DNA of 64,000 nt, taken from NCBI GenBank assembly GCA_002429615.1, contig DJAN01000207.1:10348-74347 (forward strand), read 5' to 3'. Positions 15,364 to 24,989 of the stretch are shown here, one piece after another (the stretch's first letter is position 1; the number at the start of each line of letters is the position of its first letter). The notes under the pieces are model-generated. The model made no database searches, was not told where the DNA came from, and saw nothing but the letters and a program-made list of their open reading frames with translations. A program made the position numbers and the translations under genes. The DNA comes from Lysobacteraceae bacterium UBA6001. GTDB lineage: Bacteria > Pseudomonadota > Gammaproteobacteria > Xanthomonadales > Xanthomonadaceae.

Positions 15364-16287
15364 TCAGTAGCTCCACGCCTGATCTAGCTGCAGCAAGCCC
15401 TGTGAGTAGGAGTTGTTCGCGAAACTCTCGATCGCGAGCAGGCGATCGCTCGGCAGGCCCTTGAGGCCGGCGTACTCGGTGAACCGCGTCAGAATCTGGG
15501 CGTGCTCTGGAATCCACATGCCAGGCAGCAGCCCAAAAAGCGAGCCGCCGTTGTTGAGGACCGGACGCGAAACCATCATGCCGCCCGTTGGCGGATACGG
15601 ATACGCGAAAGCGGCACCGCCAGGCCCACCCAGATAGGCCTGGCTGGAGAAAACGCTCCGAGGATTGAGCGCGGTGCCCAACGTGCCACCGTCATAACTG
15701 CGTGCGGCCACGTGTTGACCATATGTCGCCGGCGTGGCGCCCGTCGACAGCAGGTTACTGCGAGTCGCGCCGGTCACCGTCGCGTTGCCGCTCGACCCGA
15801 TGCAGAAGTTGAAGGCATAGTCCTTGTTGAGGCACTCGTAGTCACCCACCAGATAGCCGACGAACGGGATGCCACCGCTCGAGTAGCCGTTCTGAATGAA
15901 GATGTATGCCGATCGCGAGTTGCCGACGATGAACCAGCTGCGCACCGTCGTATTGGCAGTGATCGACTTGCCCCAGGCGTTTGCCGTCAACGAGAAGCCA
16001 TCGGCCCCGGTATCGACGTCCGTCATCGAGTGGTAGCCGCTGGCCAGCGCGTACTGCGCGTTGCTGTCGTCGAGGCGGAAGTAGAGGCCGGTGCCGCCTT
16101 CCGCGATGACGTTCCGGTAAGCGCGCTTGTACCCGCTGCTGAAGGCGAGCGTCCAACCCAGTCCAGCCTTCGTTCCGTAGCCGGCGCCCAGCACGGCATC
16201 AAGGATGGCAGCCAGGCTGCCGGGCTGCCCCGTGAGCTGGGGCGCGCCCGGATCGGTCGAGGAGAAAACGGTGGGGACCAGGCTCAT
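15364..16287 (-). CDS. Phage tail protein of 306 aa
   Basis: The start MSLVPTVFSSTDPGAPQLTG is fixed by an ATGA overlap with the 1203-aa gene; the frame stays open further upstream but in unrelated sequence. Content is Gly/Ser/Tyr/Asn-rich beta structure (GTGLYFRLDDSNAQYALASG, RSWFIVGNSRSAYIFIQNGY, YPYPPTGGMMVSRPVLNNGG). This is typical of receptor-binding or tip-associated proteins of siphoviruses. Family not recognised by name. Confidence 0.75.
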   Translation of the reverse strand: MSLVPTVFSSTDPGAPQLTGQPGSLAAILDAVLGAGYGTKAGLGWTLAFSSGYKRAYRNVIAEGGTGLYFRLDDSNAQYALASGYHSMTDVDTGADGFSLTANAWGKSITANTTVRSWFIVGNSRSAYIFIQNGYSSGGIPFVGYLVGDYECLNKDYAFNFCIGSSGNATVTGATRSNLLSTGATPATYGQHVAARSYDGGTLGTALNPRSVFSSQAYLGGPGGAAFAYPYPPTGGMMVSRPVLNNGGSLFGLLPGMWIPEHAQILTRFTEYAGLKGLPSDRLLAIESFANNSYSQGLLQLDQAWSY

Positions 16288-19200
16288 ACGGCGGCTCCTG
16301 CGATATTGCCGATGACCTGCAGGCGGGTCGAATCGGTGACGGTTTCCGGCGCGCCGGGCAGCGTGGTGCGGACCATCCACACCGGCGCCAGGCCGCCGAC
16401 GGTGTTGAAGCGCACCGCGTTGTTGGTGGCCCAGCCGCTGCCCCACCCCTGCGCACGCATGCGGAAGTACGGCTGGCTGGTACGCGGATTGATCGGGGCC
16501 AGATCGGTGCCGATGGCGCCGACGGCAATGACGCCCACGGTTTCACCGATGAGCTCGAACGCGGTGGCGCTCGTGAAGCGCACGGCCCAGCGCTCGGTGA
16601 TGGCATCGGCGTTGGTCACCACCAGCGGGTAGTCCGTGTCGTTGTAGGTGCCCGACGCCACGCTACCCGTGACCGTGTCGCTCCAGACATTCGTCCAGGT
16701 GGCCTGGTCGAAGAGGTGTTCCACTCGCGCCTGCAGGTCGAGCGAACCATTTGCCTCGCCAAGGCGGAGCGCGGTGCTGATCATCGCCTCTCCAGCGGGA
16801 AAGTCATGCGTCAGGCCGGTGTTGAGTTCGATCTCGCCGGTGATGTTCGGCTGCACCACCAGCCGCCGATCATCCACGCGCTCGCTGATCAGCACCGGCA
16901 ACGTGTAGGCCGACAGGTTCAGGGGGTTACTGAAGATCAGCGTGCCGGCGTCCAGATCCGCGCTGTACCAGCTGCTCAGGATCGGGGCGCCCGCGCTATC
17001 GCGCACCTCGATTTGGGCAATGCGCGTGCGCCCGAAGTCGACAATCTGCCCCGGGGTCGGGCTGGCGATCGAATGGACTTTGGTGTGATGCACCACGACC
17101 GTCTGCCCGGCTTTGAAGGCCGGCACGCGCCCGTCGCTGGGCAGGCGCACCGGGTCCAGGCCGATCACCACCGAAGACAGCGGGATGGAGCGGTAAACGA
17201 CCGTGCCCAGGTACACGGAGCCGGCAATCATGAGGTGCGGACGCCATACCTGATCGCCGACGACGTTGGCCGGCGAGTACCACGGCTCGCCCTCGTTGCC
17301 GGCGGCCAGCACGTACTCGCCGAAGCGCACGCGCACCACCCCGCTCTCCCAGTCGACGGTCCCGTCAATCAGCGGCCCGGTCAGGTTTCCGTTGATGTCA
17401 GCCGTGGCGGTCACCAGATCGCCTGCCAGGGTATTGGCCCGCAACGTGAAAGAGCCGGGCCGCAGCGGCGACCCGGGTGCGCGGAAGAACAAACCGTCCG
17501 TGCCCGGATCGAAGATGCGCGTCAGCAGCGCGCCGACGCTGACGGCATTGGCCCCGCCGGCGGCCCACTGCGTGATCGTCGCCTTGCCGCTGCTGTAGTC
17601 GATCGTGCCGGCGTAGGTGCCTGCGCCGCTGACCGGATCCACCCCGTAGTAGAGAGACCCCGACCGATCCACGTAGGTCCGGCCACGGAAGGTGAATCGC
17701 ACGCTGCCCGGCACAACGCTGTCCACGATGTCAGGCGTCAGATCCAGGCCCACCGGCGGCAACTCGACGCTCGCGTCCAGCTCCTGCGTGCTGGCGGCGG
17801 TGTCCTGATATTCCGCGGTGACGATGGTGCCGGCGCTGAAGGTCGTGGTCACGACCTGGCGGCTCTTGTTGAGGTAGCGGTAGCCGGCGCCGATCGTGGG
17901 CTCGGCGTATGTGGGGATGGAGAACTTGGGGATGGTGATCTGCCCCAGGCGCAGGTTCACCGCCCCGCTGGCGTAATCCACGGTGCCCAGCGTGGTCGTC
18001 AGTTTCTGACCGCCCGCGGTGATCGCCACGATGTTGCCCGCCCCGTCGTCCTTGGCTTCGATGCGCAGCGCCACCGACACCGTGCCCAACTCCGGATCCG
18101 TGGGCTGCGCGGTGACCAGCCAGTACAGGCGCAAGCTGCCTCCGCGCAACGGCGCGGCCGGCAGGGTAAAGCTGCCCAGGCCCCCTGCATCCGGCACCGG
18201 CTGCACGGTCTGGTTGTGGTTGGCCGACAGCTGATAGTGGTTGCGCACGGCGCTTCCTGCGTCGGGAAGCGTCGCCGGACGCAAGCTGACCTCGCCGGTC
18301 GAATACACCAGGCTGCCGCGCGTCACGCCAGCGATCTTCAGGTTCCCCGCGCTGTCGTCGGTGGCCACGACATCAGCGCCAGCGACGGTGATCGTCGCGC
18401 TGAAGGTCCCCGGCTTCACCCCACCGTCGGGCAAGAGGTAGTTCAGATAGGGCAGCTCGATGGCGGTGTTGCCGTCCTGACGTTCCGCCACGGTCCCGGT
18501 GCCGAAGCTGACCAGAATGCTCGAGCCAATGTCCGGCAGCGCGCCGGCGGTCACGATCACGCTACCGGTCGCGTAATTCACCGTGCCGCTGCCCTGCCCG
18601 GGCTTACCCACGAGCTGGCCAGCGCCGTTGTCGGTGAGCCGAATCCATTTGCCCAGTGCGCGGTAATCAACCACCACGGTGCCGGCCGCCGGTAGCGGCG
18701 TGAGCTGCGCGACGTAGTTGTAGCCCTGGTTGCCGGCGGTGATGTCGATCTTCTGGGTGTACCCCTGGTCGGCGATCGACCCCGCGGGCGTGGCCACGAC
18801 GCTGATGCTCACGCTGCTGCTGGTGCCCGTGTTGGTGACGCTGACGCTACCGGCCTGGTAGTCGATCGTGCCAGCCCACGGCGAGGAGCTGGAATCGGCG
18901 ACCAGCCCGCCGCTGCCGTCATCGGTCAGCGACACGGCGCCGACGGTGACGCGCACCGATCCCACCAGCAGTGGATTGCCCAGGAATCGCGTCACCGGAA
19001 TGCCCGCGCTGAAGGCACTGCTGAAGTTGAGGGCGAGCGAGTCGGCCGGCCCGGCCTGCACGTAGGTCAACGTGCCCAATCCGGCGAGCACGTCCACCAC
19101 CGGCGTCTCTGCGGTCGTCGCCGGCACGATGGGTACATATGGGGTATCCACCTTCACCGACAGATCGCCGGGCTCAGCGCTGAGCGTGAGCCGCTTGACG

Positions 19201-19895
19201 CTGTAGTAGCTGGTCGCGTCCACCACGTTGGTGTCGTAGATGCGCGTGGGCGGCTTCGTGGACGTGCGGCGCTCGGCCTCCTGGCCATAGAAGTCGTACA
19301 GCAATGCGGTGACCGTCTCGACCACGATCACGTCGCGCTCGAACGACCCCTGATCGTCCCAGAAAGTCTGGGTCGTACGGCTGAGAATGCTGCGCACGCG
19401 CATGTACTGCTCGTTGGCCACATAGCCCGATCCGGTCGTGGACAGGCACAGGCTGTCATTGATGTCCGGCGTCGGGGCATCCTTCATGCAATAGAAGCTC
19501 AGCGCCATCTGACCCACGAAGTGATTGCCCAACAACACGTAGCGCGACTCCACGCCCTTGGTGATGTAGCCCTCCACGCGGTTACGCGCGTCGGCGCGTA
19601 CGTCGCTGTAGCTGCCAGTGGCGAACATGCTGATGTGGACGTGGCTGTCCTGCGGCGGGTTCACGATCAGTCCGATCGCATCCTTCAGCACGTCGGTCGT
19701 CGGCGTGTCCACGTGCACGAAGAGCTTGCGTAGCGTGCTGCGACCGGTGGTGCGCTCTTCATCGCCGATGTCCGGGAAGAGGTTGTTCATGGCGCCGTCG
19801 ACCACTTCGGTCTGGACCATGCGCCCGCCCCCGTCGGCGTTGTCGGTCAGGCGCTGGGACTGGCGAAGCTTGATGTCGGTGGCTGAGATGGTCAT
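16284..19895 (-). CDS. Large tail protein (1203 aa) with tandem DDG/GT(I/V)DY beta repeats
   Basis: The start MTISATDIKLRQSQRLTDNA at 19895 overlaps the previous stop by four bases. After an N-terminal domain of about 280 residues, at least six copies of a beta module follow. Each has an acidic turn such as LTDDGSGG or AKDDGAGN, followed by a line of the type GTIDYQAGSVSV. These lines start near residues 342, 437, 528, 637, 763 and 845, so repeats are 80-125 residues long. The C-terminal 200 residues are Ser/Thr-rich and contain WTNVWSDTVTGSVASGTYND. Probably a central tail-tip or fibre protein, the largest structural protein after the tape measure. Function is inferred from position. Confidence 0.82.
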   Translation of the reverse strand: MTISATDIKLRQSQRLTDNADGGGRMVQTEVVDGAMNNLFPDIGDEERTTGRSTLRKLFVHVDTPTTDVLKDAIGLIVNPPQDSHVHISMFATGSYSDVRADARNRVEGYITKGVESRYVLLGNHFVGQMALSFYCMKDAPTPDINDSLCLSTTGSGYVANEQYMRVRSILSRTTQTFWDDQGSFERDVIVVETVTALLYDFYGQEAERRTSTKPPTRIYDTNVVDATSYYSVKRLTLSAEPGDLSVKVDTPYVPIVPATTAETPVVDVLAGLGTLTYVQAGPADSLALNFSSAFSAGIPVTRFLGNPLLVGSVRVTVGAVSLTDDGSGGLVADSSSSPWAGTIDYQAGSVSVTNTGTSSSVSISVVATPAGSIADQGYTQKIDITAGNQGYNYVAQLTPLPAAGTVVVDYRALGKWIRLTDNGAGQLVGKPGQGSGTVNYATGSVIVTAGALPDIGSSILVSFGTGTVAERQDGNTAIELPYLNYLLPDGGVKPGTFSATITVAGADVVATDDSAGNLKIAGVTRGSLVYSTGEVSLRPATLPDAGSAVRNHYQLSANHNQTVQPVPDAGGLGSFTLPAAPLRGGSLRLYWLVTAQPTDPELGTVSVALRIEAKDDGAGNIVAITAGGQKLTTTLGTVDYASGAVNLRLGQITIPKFSIPTYAEPTIGAGYRYLNKSRQVVTTTFSAGTIVTAEYQDTAASTQELDASVELPPVGLDLTPDIVDSVVPGSVRFTFRGRTYVDRSGSLYYGVDPVSGAGTYAGTIDYSSGKATITQWAAGGANAVSVGALLTRIFDPGTDGLFFRAPGSPLRPGSFTLRANTLAGDLVTATADINGNLTGPLIDGTVDWESGVVRVRFGEYVLAAGNEGEPWYSPANVVGDQVWRPHLMIAGSVYLGTVVYRSIPLSSVVIGLDPVRLPSDGRVPAFKAGQTVVVHHTKVHSIASPTPGQIVDFGRTRIAQIEVRDSAGAPILSSWYSADLDAGTLIFSNPLNLSAYTLPVLISERVDDRRLVVQPNITGEIELNTGLTHDFPAGEAMISTALRLGEANGSLDLQARVEHLFDQATWTNVWSDTVTGSVASGTYNDTDYPLVVTNADAITERWAVRFTSATAFELIGETVGVIAVGAIGTDLAPINPRTSQPYFRMRAQGWGSGWATNNAVRFNTVGGLAPVWMVRTTLPGAPETVTDSTRLQVIGNIAGAAV

Positions 19896-20314
19896 CCGGT
19901 TACCGTCATGAGGCGAAGGGTGATGGAGAAGAGGTCGGCGTCGCGCGCCGGGATGGCGAACCGCAACGGCTTGGCATCGATCGCCGCGCCGTCGCCGCGG
20001 CGCCAGAGCACGCTGAAAGTGCGGTCGCCGTCGTTGTGCGCCGGCAGAACGAGTTGCATGGGCGTGACGCGCGGCGCGGATTCCAAGGCCTGCAATTGGC
20101 GCAGGGTGGCCAAGCTCACCACCGCCACCCAGCGCGAGCCGTCCTGCTGCGATTCCAGCGTGATCGGACGGCCGGCCTGCAGGGCCGATTCCTGGACGAT
20201 GCGCGCGCCGGTCAGGCTGGTCTTCACGGATTGGCCCACCTTCCAGGCGGTGAATTCGTCCGACCACAAGATGTCCTCCGGCAGGAGAATGCCGGCAAGG
20301 GATGCGCTCATCAA
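19892..20314 (-). CDS. Tail protein of 140 aa downstream of the tape measure
   Basis: It reads MMSASLAGILLPEDILWSDE, then WKVGQSVKTSLTGARIVQES and RWVAVVSLATLRQLQALESA. It overlaps the tape-measure gene upstream and the 1203-aa gene downstream by four bases each. In long-tailed phages this position is usually held by the distal tail protein or a minor tail protein such as gpM; the sequence alone does not decide. Confidence 0.75.
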   Translation of the reverse strand: MMSASLAGILLPEDILWSDEFTAWKVGQSVKTSLTGARIVQESALQAGRPITLESQQDGSRWVAVVSLATLRQLQALESAPRVTPMQLVLPAHNDGDRTFSVLWRRGDGAAIDAKPLRFAIPARDADLFSITLRLMTVTG

Positions 20315-23300
20315 TTCCTCCGTGCGCGAATGCTGATGCCCCGGGCGCGCTCAATCCGACGCAGGACCATCGGCGCCACCAGCGCAGCCATCCGTTCGGC
20401 GGCGGCCAGGTCCGCCGCGCTGGCGCTGGCGGTGACGTCTTTGCTGGGCGCCTTCCAATCGATGGTCAGCGTCTGATCGGAGTTGGCCATCGCCTCGCCC
20501 GCCGCCTGCTCCGCCTGTTCGGCCGCCTTCTGATCAGCCAGGCGCTTCTCGTTGGCCGCACGAATCTCAGCATTGGCCCGCTCGGTCTCCTCGGCGCGCG
20601 CCTGCTTGGCCTGCGTGAGCTGCTGCTGCAGCTGGACCGTCTCCGCCAGATCGCTCTCGGCGATGTAGTTGAACCGCTTGCCGAGCTTGGCTTGCTCTCG
20701 CGCCAGGCCATCGGTGTTTTGAATCTGCCGCTGGAGCTCGGCGTTGTACTCACGTAGCTCCCGCTTCTGGTGGACGATCCCGTTGAAGACCTCGGCAAAC
20801 CGCCGCAGTTGATTGCCCTCGCCTAAGTTGGCGAGCGCGTCATGGGCGGCATCGGAAATCTGGCCCAGCGCGAAGGACATCCCCTGCGCCGAGCTGGTGA
20901 CCTGATTCATTTGGGCCCCCGTGGCGTCGCTGGCCGCGCCCAGCGCGCCAGTCGCCGCTGCCGCGGCGGCGGCGGCGTTCGACACTTGCTGCAGGCCCTG
21001 CGTCGCGGTATTTGCGCCGTCGGCCACCTGCCCGCCAGCCGCCTGGCCAGTGGTGCCCATCTGATCCAGGGCGCCATTGACGTCGTAGATCGCGTTGAGC
21101 ACGTCCAGTTCGGAATCCACCCGGGCCTTCGCCGACGAGTCGCTATCAGCGACCGCTGCCTTGGCTGCATTGCCGTACGCGGCCAGCGCGCGCCGTACGT
21201 CCTCGATCGACGCCTTGCCCTCACCCGCCCCCTTCACGATCGCCTGGAAGGCAGCTTTCGCCGCGTCGCGTGCGGCGTTGAGCGAGGCCTGCGACTGAAT
21301 CCCGAGCCGGCCGAACTCATCGGACAGCGGATCCATGGCCACGGTGATCTGCTGGATGCGCGCCTGCAGCGCGGCGCCGGCGCGCTCGGCCTGATCAAAG
21401 CCGATCTTCCCCTGCTCGCCCGCCGAACGCAGGATCGCACCCAGTTGCTTGGCCTCATCGAGGGTGGCCACCTTGCCCAGCGCGGCCGTGAAGGCGGTCT
21501 CGATCTGATTGCCGGTGGCGTTGGCGTTCTCCACGATCGCCGTGAACGCTGCAGTGGCATCGCGCCCGGCCTCGGTGAATTTCACCCCCATGCGCTCGGC
21601 GGAGACACCCAGGCGCTCCAGCGCGGTCAGCAGCGTGGTGTCGAGCACCGCTGCGGTGGCGGTGGCGCCGGCGGGAATCTCGGCGAAGGCGGCCTGCGCG
21701 GCTGTCTGGAACCGCAACAGTTCCTCCCCACTGAGCTTCTGCAGGGTCGCCAGCAGGCCGTCGCGGACGTTCTTGTCGGCGGCGGCGCCGGCATCGGCGA
21801 TGCTGGCCAGAGCCACGCCGACGTTCCCCAGGGTGTTGCTGTCCTGGAAGTTGAGCCCGTCGAACAGCTGCTGGATCGAGGTCTTCGCCAGCTTGGCGCT
21901 GCCGTCGATGCCCTCCAGCTTGTCGATGATCGCTTGGGCGGCAGGCGTGATGCCGGTTTCCATCGCCCGCTGCGCGATGCCCACACCGTCGGAGATGGCC
22001 TGATAGCCGGCTTTGACCGCCGCCAAGCGCGACGGCATCGCGGCCAGCTGCGCGAGCTCCTCTTGCGTGGCCAAGCCGAGTTCTTTCTGCCGCAGCAGGT
22101 AGCCCAGCTGGGCGTCGAGGTACTCCTTCAGGCCGTCCAGGCGCAGCTGATAGGAAGCGCGCTCGGCCTCGGACATGCGCGCGACCTGCTCGGAGGTCTG
22201 GACCGCCGCGTCCTTGTATTCGTTGAAGGACACCGCGACAGCCCGGCGGGCCACCACCTCCTCGTACAGGCGCTCGCGCAACGCACGGCTGGCCTCGCCC
22301 GCTTGCTTGGTCGCCTCGCTGTTCTTGCCCAGTTCCTCGCCCAGCGCCTCGGCCATCTCCTTGACGCCGCGAATGGCGACCTCGAGGCCCACCAGGCCCA
22401 CGGTGATGAGCAGGCTGGTGGGAATGGTCTTGAGGATGTTCCCCAGCCGAAGCGCGCCCTTCCCCGCCGCGTCCATCGCCGCCGCATTGGCGATCTGGGC
22501 CTGCGTGGACGCGATCAGCTGCACGCGCCACGTGTTGAGCTGGACGGCAGCCTGGCCGATCTTGAAGGCCGCATAGGCCTTGGCCATGAAGGTCAGTGCG
22601 CCGACGTGCTCATAGATGAACGTGGTCGCGCCCTTGATGGCGCCCGCGGCGGCGATGATCGCATCGGCCGTCTGCTTGGCCCAGCGGTTGAGCGTGCCGT
22701 CGGCGGCCAGGCGCTGGGTGGTGTCGATCAGACCGTTGAGCTGCGCCTTGAAATAGTCCAGCACCCCGCTGTTGGCGATCAGCTCCTGGAAGTCCTTCAG
22801 CGACTCGCGTGCCTGGTTCCACAGACCGGCGATCGTGCCCACCTTCGCCGCCGCCGCCGCGCCGCCGTACGACTCCACCAGCATGTCCAGGATGATCGAC
22901 TGGGCCTCGGCGGTGCGGCCGGTGGCCTCGAGCTGGGCGATCAGCTGCTTCTGGCTCTCCTCCAGGACGAAGCCCTGCCGCGACAGCGCCTCCATGGCCT
23001 TGCTCGGGGTCTGCAGCGCGCGGCCGACGATCTCGGCCGACTGCTCGGTGCTGATGCCCAGGCGCTGCGCCTGGTCGATGGCCACCTGCAGTGCCGCAGG
23101 AAACTGCTCGCCCAGGACGTTGGTGTACGTCAGTAGGCGGGTCTGGGCCTTGGTGATGTCGCCGCCGGAGAACAGGCCAGCATCGGTCGCATCGGCCATG
23201 GCCTTGAGCTGGTCGGCAGTGAACTCAGCCTGTCGTCCGGTGGAGGCCAGTGCGGCCTCCAGCTGCGCCAGCTCCTGCTCAGCGTCGCTGCCCTCGGTGA

Positions 23301-24069
23301 CGATGCTCTTGATGCCCGCCACGATCGAGCCGAAGCTGAAAAAGCCCAGCGCCGCCGCCATAACCCCGCGCAGGCGCGTGAACACGCCCTCGGCCGCATT
23401 GCCTGCGCTGTTCAACTCGTGCGTCTCGGTGGCGGCGCGCGCGGCGCGCTGCCGGTACGCCTCCAGCGATGCGGCGGCGTTGCGGCTCGCCTCGGCCTGC
23501 CCGCGGAACTGACGATCGCCCTCTTCCAGGCGATCCTTCAGTGCTCGGTTGGCATCGGCCTGCTGGCGTACCACCTTCGCCTGATCAGCCAGGGCGGCGG
23601 TCGTGCTGCCCACCTGAGAGCGCAGGCGCTGCTGAGCGGCAACCATGTCGTTCGTATCGACGCCGAGCGCCTGCAGCTCGGTGCTCGACTTGTTCAGTGC
23701 GGCGAACTGGCGCCCGAGCGCGGTCTGGAGCCGCTCACCTTCGTCGCGCAGGTCCTTCTGCGCGCGCAGCAGCTCGCGCGACGGCTTCTCGGTGGCTCCG
23801 AGCTGTAGCGCCAGCTGGAGGGAGGCGCGCTGGTTCTGGTCGAACTGCTCCTGCAGCTGCACCAGCTCGTCGCGCATGGCGGAGAAGCGGGTCGCCTTGG
23901 CCGTCGTCTCGTTGAGCTGGGTCAGCGTGTCGACCAGGCGCGCGGCATCGCCCACGGTTTCGGCCGAGGCGTCTCCCAGCCCGGACAAGGCGTCGCGCAG
24001 CGCATCCAGGCCTTCGCGCCCTTCGGTTTCCAGTACGACGCGGATCGCTTCTTCGAGCCGATCAGCCAT
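20311..24069 (-). CDS. Tail length tape-measure protein
   Basis: This 1252-residue protein is almost wholly helical and rich in Ala, Gln, Glu and Arg. It starts MADRLEEAIRVVLETEGREG. Hydrophobic stretches near the end of the first third (GVFTRLRGVMAAALGFFSFG) and the middle (LLITVGLVGLEVAIRGVKEM) fit the membrane-active segments of tape-measure proteins. The C-terminal 180 residues are coiled coil (RELREYNAELQRQIQNTDGL, LQQQLTQAKQARAEETERAN). The length predicts a tail of roughly 190 nm at 1.5 Å per residue, an inference from known siphophages. The preceding stop TAA shares a base with its ATG. Confidence 0.93.
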   Translation of the reverse strand: MADRLEEAIRVVLETEGREGLDALRDALSGLGDASAETVGDAARLVDTLTQLNETTAKATRFSAMRDELVQLQEQFDQNQRASLQLALQLGATEKPSRELLRAQKDLRDEGERLQTALGRQFAALNKSSTELQALGVDTNDMVAAQQRLRSQVGSTTAALADQAKVVRQQADANRALKDRLEEGDRQFRGQAEASRNAAASLEAYRQRAARAATETHELNSAGNAAEGVFTRLRGVMAAALGFFSFGSIVAGIKSIVTEGSDAEQELAQLEAALASTGRQAEFTADQLKAMADATDAGLFSGGDITKAQTRLLTYTNVLGEQFPAALQVAIDQAQRLGISTEQSAEIVGRALQTPSKAMEALSRQGFVLEESQKQLIAQLEATGRTAEAQSIILDMLVESYGGAAAAAKVGTIAGLWNQARESLKDFQELIANSGVLDYFKAQLNGLIDTTQRLAADGTLNRWAKQTADAIIAAAGAIKGATTFIYEHVGALTFMAKAYAAFKIGQAAVQLNTWRVQLIASTQAQIANAAAMDAAGKGALRLGNILKTIPTSLLITVGLVGLEVAIRGVKEMAEALGEELGKNSEATKQAGEASRALRERLYEEVVARRAVAVSFNEYKDAAVQTSEQVARMSEAERASYQLRLDGLKEYLDAQLGYLLRQKELGLATQEELAQLAAMPSRLAAVKAGYQAISDGVGIAQRAMETGITPAAQAIIDKLEGIDGSAKLAKTSIQQLFDGLNFQDSNTLGNVGVALASIADAGAAADKNVRDGLLATLQKLSGEELLRFQTAAQAAFAEIPAGATATAAVLDTTLLTALERLGVSAERMGVKFTEAGRDATAAFTAIVENANATGNQIETAFTAALGKVATLDEAKQLGAILRSAGEQGKIGFDQAERAGAALQARIQQITVAMDPLSDEFGRLGIQSQASLNAARDAAKAAFQAIVKGAGEGKASIEDVRRALAAYGNAAKAAVADSDSSAKARVDSELDVLNAIYDVNGALDQMGTTGQAAGGQVADGANTATQGLQQVSNAAAAAAAATGALGAASDATGAQMNQVTSSAQGMSFALGQISDAAHDALANLGEGNQLRRFAEVFNGIVHQKRELREYNAELQRQIQNTDGLAREQAKLGKRFNYIAESDLAETVQLQQQLTQAKQARAEETERANAEIRAANEKRLADQKAAEQAEQAAGEAMANSDQTLTIDWKAPSKDVTASASAADLAAAERMAALVAPMVLRRIERARGISIRARRN

Positions 24070-24719
24070 TACGTGCTCCGCTTCAGGCGCCACTGGCGCC
24101 CAAGTTCAGTGGTGTAGGCGGTATGCAGCTCTTCGAGCACCTGGTCGCGCACCGCACGCGAGGCACCGTCGACGCCGGCGAGCATTTCCCAGGGACTGGG
24201 GCCGCGCAGCATGCGCAGCGGGCCACGTCCGGCGCGGCGCCCGGTGCCGCGGTCGATCGAGCGCACGCGGATTGCCCGGCGCCCCTGCACGGTGGCGATG
24301 AAGGCGCTGGCGTACGTCTTCGCACCGCTGCCGGCCTCGACGTTCGCCGTGGCACCGACGGTTCGACGCCCGCGCCAGCGGCCCTGGAACTCGATCAGGG
24401 AGATGCGCGCCGTACTGGCCCAGATGCCGAGGAAGTCATCCCGGGTGCGCTCGCCGGTGTAGTGGCCGCGCGAGCCGGTGACGATGCGGAATCGACCCGA
24501 GAGCACGCGCGCCTTGACGTTGTAGCGCTGGCGGGCCGCTCGGCTGGCCGCCGGCGCAGCGCGGCGGCGCAGGTCGGCGAAGGCGCGGCTGGTCGCGGTG
24601 TCGAATGCGGACAGCACGTTGCCGGCCAGGTCGGTCAGCCCGTGCAGGTCCTGCGCGCGGCGACCGTTGACGAAGTATTTCAGCGCCGCCCGGCGCAGCA
24701 AGCTGCGAGAGGCGGTCAC
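24069..24719 (-). CDS. Minor tail protein / gpZ-like protein (216 aa)
   Basis: It begins MTASRSLLRRAALKYFVNGR and is very Arg/Ala-rich throughout (FADLRRRAAPAASRAARQRY, EFQGRWRGRRTVGATANVEA). Position directly before the tape measure and the basic helical N-terminus match tail-completion or minor tail proteins such as lambda gpZ, though the similarity is weak. Overlaps the next upstream gene by four bases. Confidence 0.68.
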   Translation of the reverse strand: MTASRSLLRRAALKYFVNGRRAQDLHGLTDLAGNVLSAFDTATSRAFADLRRRAAPAASRAARQRYNVKARVLSGRFRIVTGSRGHYTGERTRDDFLGIWASTARISLIEFQGRWRGRRTVGATANVEAGSGAKTYASAFIATVQGRRAIRVRSIDRGTGRRAGRGPLRMLRGPSPWEMLAGVDGASRAVRDQVLEELHTAYTTELGRQWRLKRST

Positions 24720-24988
24720 GGCAGTTCGATCTCGGCGAAGGTGCGCAGCAGCTCGAGCTCATCTGGCGAAACGTGCAGCTCCTGACCGGGGTCGTACCAG
24801 ATGCCACGATGCCGGTGCCGACGAACGAACATCACCCGCACTGCCGCCGGCGCACGCGGGCGACGCAGCACGCTGTCGTCCTCCGCCGCGGAGGCTGGCA
24901 CGAGCTCCGCGTCGGCTGCAGGAGCGCTGTCCCCCGGCGGCAACGCCGCCGAGGGACCGAGCTCGCCGCCGGGCTTCCGGCGGCGCAC
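24716..24988 (-). CDS. Small tail-region protein (90 aa, GTG start)
   Basis: No ATG is available in the expected place. A GTG at 24988, two bases beyond the previous stop, gives VRRRKPGGELGPSAALPPGD. The conserved-looking part is the end: MFVRRHRHRGIWYDPGQELH, then VSPDELELLRTFAEIELP. The Pro/Ala-rich first half is probably disordered. Its place between major tail protein and gpZ-like gene suggests a tail-assembly chaperone or structural accessory. An internal ATG (MFVRRHRH) is an alternative start. Confidence 0.58.
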   Translation of the reverse strand: MRRRKPGGELGPSAALPPGDSAPAADAELVPASAAEDDSVLRRPRAPAAVRVMFVRRHRHRGIWYDPGQELHVSPDELELLRTFAEIELP

Positions 24989-24989
24989 G

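Noticed and set aside
16716-18695. 659-codon open frame on the plus strand
   Set aside because: Antisense shadow of the 1203-aa tail gene, with Arg/His/Gln-rich composition and no domain or ribosome site.
20842-23136. 764-codon open frame on the plus strand
   Set aside because: Antisense shadow of the tape-measure gene; repetitive Leu/Arg/Gly/His composition.
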